A stretch of DNA of 15,516 bases from positions 1-15,516 of the forward strand of contig JAUVIQ010000049.1 of assembly GCA_030592655.1 (NCBI GenBank), read 5' to 3'. Source of the stretch: Planctomycetales bacterium. GTDB taxonomy: Bacteria > Planctomycetota > Phycisphaerae > SM23-33. The notes under the pieces were generated by a model, which made no database searches, was not told the DNA's origin, and saw nothing but the letters and a program-made list of their open reading frames with translations. Within the stretch, counting starts at the first letter, position 1; each line of letters begins with the position of its first letter. Below are positions 1 through 6,815 of this stretch, piece by piece. The position numbers and the translations under genes were made by a program.

Positions 1-1299
1 GACGAATGGCGTCGAAATTATCCCAGCGGTTCACTTGCCGGTCAGGTGTTGGGTTTTCGTCTGATCGACGGTCGAGCCGGTGGTGGAATCGAACTTCAGG
101 CGGATAAATGGCTATCGCCGCGCGACGGCCGCAAAGTGCTCCGATGCGACGCTTCCCGTCGGGGGACGTACGCCGACGTCGTGGAATACGACCCGCCGGA
201 AGACGGGAAAAACGTCGTATTGACGTTGGATGTGTCTATTCAGGGTTTTCTGGAAGATGCGCTCATCGAAACGGCTGGTCGTTTCGGCGCTGAAGCGGCG
301 ATGGGCGTGGTGATGGACCCGAATACCGGCGCGATCCTGGCAATGGCATCGATGCCTTCGAGCGATCCTAATCAGTACCGTACCACCCCGTCCGACCACC
401 GTCGCTGCAGGGTGATTACCGACCCATACGAGCCCGGAAGCGTATTCAAACCCTTCATAGCCGTCGGTGCGGTGCAGATGGGAAAGGTTTCGCTCGACAC
501 GACGTTCTTCTGTCATAACGGCGTGTACAGGGCGCATCGCGGCGGGACGATCCGCGAGTTCGGCGGTCATCGGTTCGGACGGATTCCGCTTTCGGAAATC
601 GTGATCAAATCCTGTAATATCGGTATGGCCAAACTCGGCGAGCGTCTTGGGAACGAATCGCTTTGCCGCATCGCGTCGGCCTTCGGGTTCGGACGCCAAA
701 GCGGTATCGACCTGCCCGGAGAGTGTCCGGGAAGACTCGTCCATCCACGCCGGTGGACCGGATACGCCACAAGACGAATGCCGTTCGGGCAAGGCCCGAT
801 TATGGTAACAACCCTCCAGTTGGCCAATGCATTCAGTGCAATCGCCAACGGCGGCGAGTTGCTTCGTCCGAGGCTTATCGAGCGTGTGCTCGATGCCGAC
901 GGGAAGGTGCTGCTTGAGAACCGTCGCCGGCGCATCCGGCGGGTGCTCAGCGCCGAAGTATCACGTCGGTTCATCGACGAGGTTCTGGTCAATGTCGTCG
1001 AACGCGGAACGGGTAAGAGATGCCGTATGGATCGCTGGAGCGTTTTCGGCAAGACGGGAACCGCCCAGATCGGCGGTCCCGGCGGATATGAGGATCGCGC
1101 CTACGTCGCAACGTTCATGGCCGGTGCACCGGCGTCCAAACCGGCGGTCGTATGCGTGATTTCCATATACAAACCCGACTACGGCAAGGGATACACCGGC
1201 GGTAAAGTAGCCGCTCCGTGCGTCCGTCAGGTACTGCAAAAGACACTGCCGTATCTGGACATCCCACCCGATAAGGATTTGGTAGTCGGTAGTCAGTAG
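1..1299 (+). CDS. ftsI: Septal peptidoglycan transpeptidase FtsI / class B penicillin-binding protein, 5' end missing
   Basis: Class B PBP that crosslinks peptidoglycan stem peptides in the periplasm during septation, working with the FtsW glycosyltransferase encoded further on. The reading frame is open from base 1, so the cytoplasmic tail, membrane anchor and much of the N-terminal dimerisation domain lie upstream of the window. The first visible residues, RNYPSGSLAGQVLGF, match the conserved YPxG...GxxG segment near the start of class B PBPs, so the first ATG at 46 is not the true start. All three transpeptidase motifs are present: SVFK with the acylated Ser codon at 439-441, SCN at 610-618, and KTGT at 1051-1062. 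No PASTA domain follows. The last residues (VVGSQ) and the stop codon are encoded by the heptad repeat starting at 1281, so the native C-terminus was probably replaced. Position just before murE supports FtsI rather than an elongation PBP2 or SpoVD. Confidence 0.92.
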   Translation, partial: DEWRRNYPSGSLAGQVLGFRLIDGRAGGGIELQADKWLSPRDGRKVLRCDASRRGTYADVVEYDPPEDGKNVVLTLDVSIQGFLEDALIETAGRFGAEAAMGVVMDPNTGAILAMASMPSSDPNQYRTTPSDHRRCRVITDPYEPGSVFKPFIAVGAVQMGKVSLDTTFFCHNGVYRAHRGGTIREFGGHRFGRIPLSEIVIKSCNIGMAKLGERLGNESLCRIASAFGFGRQSGIDLPGECPGRLVHPRRWTGYATRRMPFGQGPIMVTTLQLANAFSAIANGGELLRPRLIERVLDADGKVLLENRRRRIRRVLSAEVSRRFIDEVLVNVVERGTGKRCRMDRWSVFGKTGTAQIGGPGGYEDRAYVATFMAGAPASKPAVVCVISIYKPDYGKGYTGGKVAAPCVRQVLQKTLPYLDIPPDKDLVVGSQ

Positions 1300-1375
1300 T
1301 CAGGAAAAAAAGATAACATACACATCAGTGTCGTTTTTTCTTTTCCTGACTACCGGCTACCGCCTACTGGCTACC
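1281..1375. repeat. Heptad inverted repeat A (GGTAGTC units) at the ftsI stop codon
   Basis: The left arm (1281-1304) is three 7-bp units GGTAGTC, GGTAGTC, AGTAGTC ending in AGG. The right arm (1345-1375) read in reverse complement is four units GGTAGCC, AGTAGGC, GGTAGCC, GGTAGTC ending in AGG. An A-run after the left arm can pair with the T-rich stretch 1334-1344, extending the stem. The loop carries AGTGTCG followed by a T-run (1327-1339), which recurs in repeat B. The ftsI stop TAG (1297-1299) lies inside the left arm. The element fills nearly the whole ftsI-murE gap. It is not a normal intrinsic terminator for + strand transcription, because no T-run follows the right arm. Confidence 0.9.
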
Positions 1376-1377
1376 AC

Positions 1378-1386
1378 TGCTACAAT
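1378..1386 (+). promoter_or_regulatory. Possible extended -10 promoter element upstream of murE
   Basis: TGCTACAAT fits the extended -10 pattern TGN-TATAAT with one mismatch. No convincing -35 hexamer is seen 16-18 bp upstream, where the right arm of repeat A lies. Transcription from it would begin only a few bases before the murE ATG, giving an almost leaderless message. The same nine bases recur just after the murE stop (2845-2853). The match is short, so chance is possible. Confidence 0.25.
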
Positions 1387-1395
1387 AGGGTTGCT

Positions 1396-2844
1396 ATGCG
1401 TTTTTCACAATTATGTGCTGATGCCGGTTTGGGCGGAACGATTCAACTGGGCGATACTGAAGTTCGCAACGTTGTAACGGATTCTCGCCGGGTTGGTGAG
1501 GGCGATTGTTTCGTGGCTGTTCCAGGCCCGAATACGGACGGGCATCGCTATATCGCCTCGGCTGTGTCGGCGGGATGTGCCGCTGTGGTGTGTGAGGACG
1601 CCTCGGAAGTTCCTTCGGGAATTGCCCTGGCAGTGGTTGATGATTCGCGTCCTGTTGCCGGTCCGTTGGCGCAGGCGTCGATGGGCTGGCCTTGTCGGAA
1701 ACTCACCATCGCCGGCGTAACGGGAACCAACGGAAAGACCACGATTATCCACCTCCTTCGGCATATTCTCGACCTTGCCGGGATGAAAACAGCGATGATC
1801 GGGACGGTTTCGTACGAGACAATCGCCCATCGCACCCCCGCTCGCACCACAACGCCCGGAGCCGTCGAACTGGCCGAAATGATGGCCGAGATTGTCGAAG
1901 CCGGCGGGACGCACCTGGTAATGGAGGCGTCGTCGCACGCGCTGGACCAACGCAGAACCGAAGGGATAGATTTCGACGTAGCCGTATTCACCAACCTCAG
2001 CGGCGATCACCTGGACTATCACGGTTCGATGGAAAACTACCTTGCCGCGAAACGACGACTCTTCGAGACTCTTGGTCCCGACGCGCGGGCGGTGCTCAAT
2101 CGCGATGAGGATTACAGCGAGCAGATGGCATCAGCTGTCTCCGCGAAGATTGTCTGGTACGGATTGTCGAATGCTTCGGACGTGTCGGGAAGGATCGACA
2201 ACATCGACATAACCGGAAGCAGTTTCCTGCTACGCATCGCCGGCGGCGAGCGAGACGTTCAGACCGGTTTAATCGGGCGACACAATGTATATAATTGTCT
2301 GGCTGCGGCTGCTGCGGCCGGGGCGATGGGCGTGGAGATGAAGACTATCGTCGAGGCGCTGGGGCAGGTGAGTTTCGTACCGGGGCGGTTACAGCGGATT
2401 GAGGCAGGCGCTCCTTTTGACGTGCTTGTGGATTACGCCCATACCGACGACGCGCTGGATAAGGTTCTCTCGGCGCTTCGTCCGGTAACAACCGGTAAGT
2501 TGATTGTCGTCTTCGGCTGTGGCGGCGACAGGGACCGCTCGAAGCGTCCCCGCATGGCCAATGCCGCCGAAAGATGGGCAGACACCGTTATCGTAACATC
2601 GGATAACCCGCGAAACGAAGAACCGACAGCCATTATCGATGAAATAATGACGGGTTTTTCAACGTCAGGCCGGGAAAAAGTAATAACCGAACCGGATCGC
2701 CGCTCAGCCATCGCCGAAGCGATTAGTATCGCCCGGGCCGGCGACGTCGTGCTCATCGCCGGAAAGGGACACGAAAATTACCAGGTTATCGGAGATGAAC
2801 GAATTCACTTTGATGACGTCGAAATAGTGAAAGAGATGTTTTAA
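1396..2844 (+). CDS. murE: UDP-MurNAc-L-Ala-D-Glu:meso-diaminopimelate ligase MurE
   Basis: Cytoplasmic ATP-dependent ligase adding the third amino acid of the peptidoglycan stem peptide. At 482 aa it matches the family length. The Mur ligase layout is complete: an N-terminal UDP-binding domain with VTDSRRV (about 27-33) and the DGHRYI segment, the ATP-binding P-loop TGTNGKTT at 109-116, TTTPG and EASSHAL in the central domain, NLSGDHLDYHG, and a C-terminal domain with VDYAHTDDAL and FGCGGDRDRSKRP. The motif DNPRNEEP at 403-410 is the signature for meso-diaminopimelate; lysine-adding MurE enzymes differ there. The ATG at 1396 gives a normal N-terminus, although the ribosome binding site is weak. 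Arginine codons are almost all CGN (I count 4 AGA/AGG among about 35), which is the reference for judging the next two genes as foreign. In a standard dcw cluster murF would follow directly. Confidence 0.97.
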   Translation: MRFSQLCADAGLGGTIQLGDTEVRNVVTDSRRVGEGDCFVAVPGPNTDGHRYIASAVSAGCAAVVCEDASEVPSGIALAVVDDSRPVAGPLAQASMGWPCRKLTIAGVTGTNGKTTIIHLLRHILDLAGMKTAMIGTVSYETIAHRTPARTTTPGAVELAEMMAEIVEAGGTHLVMEASSHALDQRRTEGIDFDVAVFTNLSGDHLDYHGSMENYLAAKRRLFETLGPDARAVLNRDEDYSEQMASAVSAKIVWYGLSNASDVSGRIDNIDITGSSFLLRIAGGERDVQTGLIGRHNVYNCLAAAAAAGAMGVEMKTIVEALGQVSFVPGRLQRIEAGAPFDVLVDYAHTDDALDKVLSALRPVTTGKLIVVFGCGGDRDRSKRPRMANAAERWADTVIVTSDNPRNEEPTAIIDEIMTGFSTSGREKVITEPDRRSAIAEAISIARAGDVVLIAGKGHENYQVIGDERIHFDDVEIVKEMF

Positions 2845-2853
2845 TGCTACAAT
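2845..2853 (+). promoter_or_regulatory. Possible extended -10 promoter for the inserted dehydrogenase-aminotransferase pair
   Basis: TGCTACAAT starts directly after the murE stop codon and matches TGN-TATAAT with one mismatch. A poor -35 candidate (TAGTGA, 2825-2830) lies 17 bp upstream. A start near 2860 would leave a leader of about 40 nt containing a good AGGAG ribosome binding site. The site would give the inserted pair its own promoter, but the evidence is only motif similarity. Confidence 0.3.
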
Positions 2854-2886
2854 CCGAAGGACGCAAGCCATTAAGGATAAACAGAC

Positions 2887-2891
2887 AGGAG
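2887..2891 (+). promoter_or_regulatory. Strong ribosome binding site fixing a TTG start
   Basis: AGGAG lies 8 nt before the TTG at 2900. It decides the start of the dehydrogenase, because there is no in-frame ATG between it and the conserved N-terminal strand (KIGVIAPEFP). Confidence 0.75.
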
Positions 2892-2899
2892 TAACAGAA

Positions 2900-3976
2900 T
2901 TGACAAAATCCGCAAAAATAGGGGTAATCGCACCGGAGTTTCCCAAAATGTGTTTGAAGACGCTTTCGCAGAACTGCGAAGTCGCGTTCGTTCACCCCGA
3001 AAAGACAAAAATGAGCGAAAGTGAAATAGCGAACGTGGTAAGAGAGAAAGGCCTGCGAGGAATTATTGTCTCCTATGCCGACAAGATAACGCCTCGAATC
3101 ATCGAAGCGGCAAGCGACGATTTCCAGATCGTATCCACCAATTCAGTCGGGTACGACCATCTTCGGGGAGTTATTCCCGACGCCACCAGAGAAGGCATCG
3201 CCCTGACCCATGCACCCGGCGTCCTCACCAACTCGGTGGCGGAACTTACCATGACTATGATGGGGATATTCCTCAGGCCGATGATGGTGGGGCATCAGTA
3301 TATGCTTGAAGGCAAGTTCGAAGGATGGAGGCAAAACCTGCTTCTGTCTCCCGGCTTCGAGGGAACGGTCCTGGGAATTGTAGGAATGGGGCGCATAGGG
3401 GCCCAGGTAGCCAGACTCGCCCAGGCATACGATATGGAGATACTCTATAACGACATAAACCCCAAGAAGCCGGACGCGTTCGTTACGAGAATGATCTCCA
3501 TGGAGCGTCTTTCGTTGCGGGAACTGTTGAAAAGGTCGGACGTTGTTACCCTTCACGTCGATTTGAACGAGACCAGCCGCGGACTCATAGGCATGAAAGA
3601 GTTAGGGCAGATGAAAGAGACTGCGGGGCTTATCAATACGTCCAGAGGTCCGGTGGTAAAGGAAGACGATCTCGTAAAGGCCCTTGAAACGGGAGTTATC
3701 GGATGGGCTGCGCTTGACGTTTATGAGAAGGAGCCGGCTGTTCATCCGGGGCTTTTGGAACTTGGCAAGGGAATTGTGGGCGCTGGCGGGAGTGTTCTTC
3801 TCCAGCCTCACCTCGGTAGCGGCGCTCGCCGCGCCAGATTGGCTATGGCGGACCAGGCGGTGGAGAACCTGCTGCACGCAGTGAAGGGAGAGATTGATTC
3901 GATGCAGTTGGTTCCGGAACTCGACCTGGCGCTGAAAACCGGCCAGTTTGAGATGCGCAGAATTGGTAATTCGTAA
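2900..3976 (+). CDS. D-isomer-specific 2-hydroxyacid dehydrogenase, substrate unknown
   Basis: NAD(P)-dependent cytoplasmic oxidoreductase of the family that includes D-lactate, glyoxylate/hydroxypyruvate and phosphoglycerate dehydrogenases; these interconvert 2-keto acids and D-2-hydroxyacids. The N-terminal catalytic half is followed by the Rossmann motif GMGRIG at 162-167. An Asp about 20 residues later (YNDINP) suggests NAD rather than NADP. The catalytic set appears intact: Arg249 in NTSRGP, a Glu in DVYEKEP (275-279) and His304 in QPHLGSG. The TTG start is chosen because of the AGGAG 8 nt upstream. The last residues (IGNS) and the TAA come from heptad repeat B. About half of the Arg codons are AGA/AGG (10 of 20 by my count), unlike murE. 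It is not a usual dcw gene and lies upstream of an aminotransferase with similar codon use, suggesting one short pathway between a keto acid, a hydroxyacid and an amino acid. Substrate cannot be read from the sequence. Confidence 0.9.
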   Translation: MTKSAKIGVIAPEFPKMCLKTLSQNCEVAFVHPEKTKMSESEIANVVREKGLRGIIVSYADKITPRIIEAASDDFQIVSTNSVGYDHLRGVIPDATREGIALTHAPGVLTNSVAELTMTMMGIFLRPMMVGHQYMLEGKFEGWRQNLLLSPGFEGTVLGIVGMGRIGAQVARLAQAYDMEILYNDINPKKPDAFVTRMISMERLSLRELLKRSDVVTLHVDLNETSRGLIGMKELGQMKETAGLINTSRGPVVKEDDLVKALETGVIGWAALDVYEKEPAVHPGLLELGKGIVGAGGSVLLQPHLGSGARRARLAMADQAVENLLHAVKGEIDSMQLVPELDLALKTGQFEMRRIGNS

Positions 3977-4058
3977 TTGGTAATTCGTAATTCATAATTG
4001 GTAACAGAGTGTCGGTTTTTTTTACCAATTACTAATTACGAATTACCAATTACTAATT
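3961..4058. repeat. Heptad inverted repeat B (AATTGGT/AATTCGT units) between dehydrogenase and aminotransferase genes
   Basis: The left arm (3961-4002) is six 7-bp units: AATTGGT, AATTCGT, AATTGGT, AATTCGT, AATTCAT, AATTGGT. The right arm (4024-4058) in reverse complement is five units: AATTAGT, AATTGGT, AATTCGT, AATTAGT, AATTGGT. The loop holds AGTGTCGG plus eight T (4008-4023), closely resembling the loop of repeat A. The dehydrogenase stop TAA (3974-3976) lies in the second unit. The element fills almost the whole intergenic gap and ends about 10 nt before the aminotransferase ribosome binding site. An RNA copy would form a long AT-rich hairpin between the two cistrons. Confidence 0.93.
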
Positions 4059-4068
4059 TCTTTGCAAA

Positions 4069-4073
4069 AGGAG
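4069..4073 (+). promoter_or_regulatory. Strong ribosome binding site for the aminotransferase gene
   Basis: AGGAG inside AAAAGGAG lies 7 nt before ATG 4081. Like the site of the preceding gene it is near-consensus, whereas most mur genes in this window have weak sites, which again sets this pair apart. Confidence 0.75.
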
Positions 4074-4080
4074 TATCCGA

Positions 4081-5343
4081 ATGGGTGTGCCGGAATTGGC
4101 GGACTTGATAAAGCGGCAGATGAGCAGGCCTAATCCCATAAGAGAGATAATGAAAATGGCCGACCGGCGCAACATTATCAATATGGGGCTGAATCCCGAT
4201 GAAGTTATATCCTACAGCGGCGGCTGGGTAAATCATGACGCTCCCGACGCCTTGAGACAGACGTACGTTCGGCTCTGCGGGGATCATGTAGCCTTTCATA
4301 AAAGCGGAGGTTATACCGCCACCATCGGCGACTACTCATGCCGTGAGGCAATTGCCGGATATGAGCGAGAGATATTCGGCGCAGCGGGCATAAAGGCTGA
4401 AAATATAATCATCGGACAGAGCAGCACCCAGATTACACACGACATGCTGAGGACACTGGCTAATCCCGACAGCACCATCATGCTTTTGGACCCTACATAC
4501 GCGAACTATCCGGGTCAGATAAATTTCGCACTACCCGGCGCGAAGATAACTACGCTTCGGGTCTTTGAGCCTGAAACGTGGGAATATATCCCGGACGCGG
4601 AAAAAACCATTGAACAGTTCAGAGAAATCTTCTTCCGCGACAGGCCTAAGATAATACTCATCCCCTCTCCGGATAATCCGACCAGCCTGATGCTGGACGA
4701 ACGTGTTATGCGTGAAATGCTGGATGTCGCAGCCGAGAATAACTGCTTTCTCGTGCTGGACCATGCCTACAAGTGCCAATACTTCGGCGAAGCGCCGTCT
4801 TATTTTTCATGGTCTCCCAATGAGTATGAGAATCTGGTTACGCTTCATTCCAATTCCAAGTGGTCGAGGAGTCTGGGAAGAAGGTTGGGATGGATGGAGG
4901 CGCATCCTGAAGTAATCGCGGCAATGGAAAGAACGCAGCAAATAAGCATACTGTGTCCGGATACTCTTCACCAGATGGCGCTGACTGAGTATCTGGACGA
5001 GGCTTTGAGCGACGGGAGCCTGAGAAAGTACATTGACCAGGCAAGACGTGCCTATCGTAAGGCAGCCGAGAGAACCATTTCCGCAATTGACGCCCATCTT
5101 GGGATGAGGCGAACAGTACCCGACGGGGGGCTTTATACGGTAATAGACGTCGGAAGTGACGGAGATGAGTTCGTTATCGAAGTCCTGAAGAATACGGGGG
5201 TTTTGTTCATTCCGGGCGGAGGCTTCGGCTCTTCACTCAAGAACGGAGTGAGGGTGTCTTACGGCCCGCTTGTGAATGATCCGGCAAAGATAGATGAGGG
5301 TTTTGAACGCGTGGGTGAATTCCTCAGGAGAAAGACCGGCTGA
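4081..5343 (+). CDS. PLP-dependent aminotransferase, class I/II (fold type I), substrate unknown
   Basis: Aspartate-aminotransferase-superfamily enzyme moving an amino group between an amino acid and a 2-keto acid, expected in the cytoplasm. At 420 aa it is full length. Key residues are present: the GDYSCREAIAGY segment, SPDNPTS with Asn199, the cofactor-pairing Asp227 and Tyr230 in LDHAYKC, the Schiff-base Lys260 in SNSKWSRSLGRRLG, and the carboxylate-binding Arg391 in GVRVSYG. The start has a strong AGGAG 7 nt upstream. AGA/AGG make up 17 of about 31 Arg codons, unlike the surrounding mur genes. It follows the dehydrogenase across heptad repeat B, and the two probably act on related substrates. 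It is not SerC (a class V family), so a SerA-SerC serine pathway is unlikely. Known mur pathways use no such transaminase at this place, so its link to the wall is unproven and the location may be accidental. Confidence 0.9.
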   Translation: MGVPELADLIKRQMSRPNPIREIMKMADRRNIINMGLNPDEVISYSGGWVNHDAPDALRQTYVRLCGDHVAFHKSGGYTATIGDYSCREAIAGYEREIFGAAGIKAENIIIGQSSTQITHDMLRTLANPDSTIMLLDPTYANYPGQINFALPGAKITTLRVFEPETWEYIPDAEKTIEQFREIFFRDRPKIILIPSPDNPTSLMLDERVMREMLDVAAENNCFLVLDHAYKCQYFGEAPSYFSWSPNEYENLVTLHSNSKWSRSLGRRLGWMEAHPEVIAAMERTQQISILCPDTLHQMALTEYLDEALSDGSLRKYIDQARRAYRKAAERTISAIDAHLGMRRTVPDGGLYTVIDVGSDGDEFVIEVLKNTGVLFIPGGGFGSSLKNGVRVSYGPLVNDPAKIDEGFERVGEFLRRKTG

Positions 5344-5381
5344 TTCCGGTAATTGAGGCTGAATTAGTATGAGGACGTTCT

Positions 5382-6815
5382 ATGAAGCACCTTATAGTTG
5401 AAGACATTCGACAGGCGGTGAGGGGTCGGTGGCGCCGGCTTGGTGAGGTAGTGACGGCTGACGGTGTTTCCATAGATTCGCGCACTGCCTGCGCCGACAA
5501 CCTGTTCATCGCGATTCGGGGCGAAAAGTTTGACGGGCATGATTTTCTCGCCCAGGCCGCTGCGGCGGGCTGTGTCGCGGCGATTGTGGAGCAGGACGCT
5601 GCGCTGGACGACGAGACCCTTGCCGGTTTTACCGGCGGGGTCATCGGCGTGGCCGACACGACCGACGCGCTGGGCGCATTGGCGGCGTACTATCGAAAGA
5701 CTCTGCCCGCGACGATAGTGGCCGTTACCGGTTCCAACGGTAAGACTACGGTCAAGGGAATGATCCACCACATCCTTTCGGGACGGTTGAAAGGGACGGC
5801 TTCGCCCGCCAGTTTCAACAATGCTATCGGCGTTCCGCTGACATTGCTGTCAGCCGGCGCTGACGACGATTACGTGATATGCGAGGTCGGTTCCAACGCG
5901 CCGGGCGAAATAGCGTCATTGGCCCGAATAATTCGCCCGCACGTAGCGGTAATTACATCGGTCGCCCACGCGCATCTTGCCGGCCTGGGCGACCTGGAAC
6001 GCGTAGCCGCTGAGAAGTCAGCCATACTGAGCGGGCTGATGCCCGGCGGGATGGCCGTTATCTGGGCGGACAGCGAGCCGTTGACCCGAGCGGTGCGGGC
6101 ATACGACGCGAGATTGATTCGATTCGGACAGGACGATTCCGCCGAAATGAGGTTGACTGGTTACCAGCCTGTTCCCGGTGGGGGGCGGTTTGAACTGAAC
6201 GGGCGATTATGGGCGGACCTTGTCGTTCCGGGAAGGCACAATGCGCTGAACGCACTGGCTGCTATCGCGGTGGCGCATCGGTTCGGCGCTAACGACGCCC
6301 ATGCCGCTGCGGCGCTGGGAGATTACGTCGGACGCGAAATGCGGCTTGAACCGATCAAAGCCGGCGCGGTAACGATTATAAATGACGCGTATAACGCCAA
6401 TCCCGCCTCGTTACAGGCCGGTGCTGATGCCCTGGCGTCTTTTCCCGGCAAGAGGCGAGTAGTTGTCGCAGGTGATATGCTCGAACTTGGACCTGACAGC
6501 GAGGCTTTGCATCTGTCAACCGGTGAGGCGCTGGCGAAGTCGGGAGTGGACCTCGTTATCGGTATCGGGTCCCTGGGAAAGTACATAGCGCAAGGGGCGT
6601 CATCATCCGGAAACATTGAGACAGAAGAAATAAAATCGGTAAAACATGCCTGCAAAAACCTTCCCGGTATGTTAAAACAGGGCGACGTGGTGCTTCTGAA
6701 GGGTTCCCGCCTGACGGCGATGGAGAGGCTGGTTGGACCGATACAGGCGGCGTTCGAAGAGCCACGGAAGACCAAACGAGCGATTCATAAGAAAAGAAAG
6801 GTTCATAAGTGCTGA
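5382..6815 (+). CDS. murF: UDP-MurNAc-tripeptide:D-alanyl-D-alanine ligase MurF
   Basis: Cytoplasmic ATP-dependent ligase attaching the D-Ala-D-Ala made by Ddl to complete the UDP-MurNAc-pentapeptide. Of 477 aa, the N-terminal domain carries VSIDSRTACADNLFIAIRGE, then the P-loop TGSNGKTT at 116-123, SFNNAIGVPLTLL, EVGSNAPGEI and the MurF-specific NDAYNANPAS at 334-343, followed by VVAGDMLELG. The ATG at 5382 has GAGG 7 nt upstream. The 3' end overlaps mraY by 7 bp (GTGCTGA), indicating translational coupling. The last residues form an unusually basic tail (EEPRKTKRAIHKKRKVHKC), possibly a lineage-specific extension. In a standard cluster murF would abut murE; here two other genes intervene. 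Confidence 0.97.
   Translation: MKHLIVEDIRQAVRGRWRRLGEVVTADGVSIDSRTACADNLFIAIRGEKFDGHDFLAQAAAAGCVAAIVEQDAALDDETLAGFTGGVIGVADTTDALGALAAYYRKTLPATIVAVTGSNGKTTVKGMIHHILSGRLKGTASPASFNNAIGVPLTLLSAGADDDYVICEVGSNAPGEIASLARIIRPHVAVITSVAHAHLAGLGDLERVAAEKSAILSGLMPGGMAVIWADSEPLTRAVRAYDARLIRFGQDDSAEMRLTGYQPVPGGGRFELNGRLWADLVVPGRHNALNALAAIAVAHRFGANDAHAAAALGDYVGREMRLEPIKAGAVTIINDAYNANPASLQAGADALASFPGKRRVVVAGDMLELGPDSEALHLSTGEALAKSGVDLVIGIGSLGKYIAQGASSSGNIETEEIKSVKHACKNLPGMLKQGDVVLLKGSRLTAMERLVGPIQAAFEEPRKTKRAIHKKRKVHKC

Noticed and set aside
112..792. Long reverse-strand open frame opposite ftsI.
   Set aside because: Its codons are the complement of a strongly conserved transpeptidase domain and the translation shows no family features; other reverse-strand frames in the window are likewise shadows of GC-rich genes.
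1281..4058. Heptad hairpins as ordinary intrinsic terminators.
   Set aside because: The T-runs lie in the loop, before the right arm, not after the hairpin, and essential genes lie directly downstream on the same strand.
2900..5343. SerA-SerC type serine biosynthesis operon.
   Set aside because: The aminotransferase is of the aspartate aminotransferase class I/II type, whereas SerC belongs to class V, and the dehydrogenase lacks a C-terminal ACT domain.
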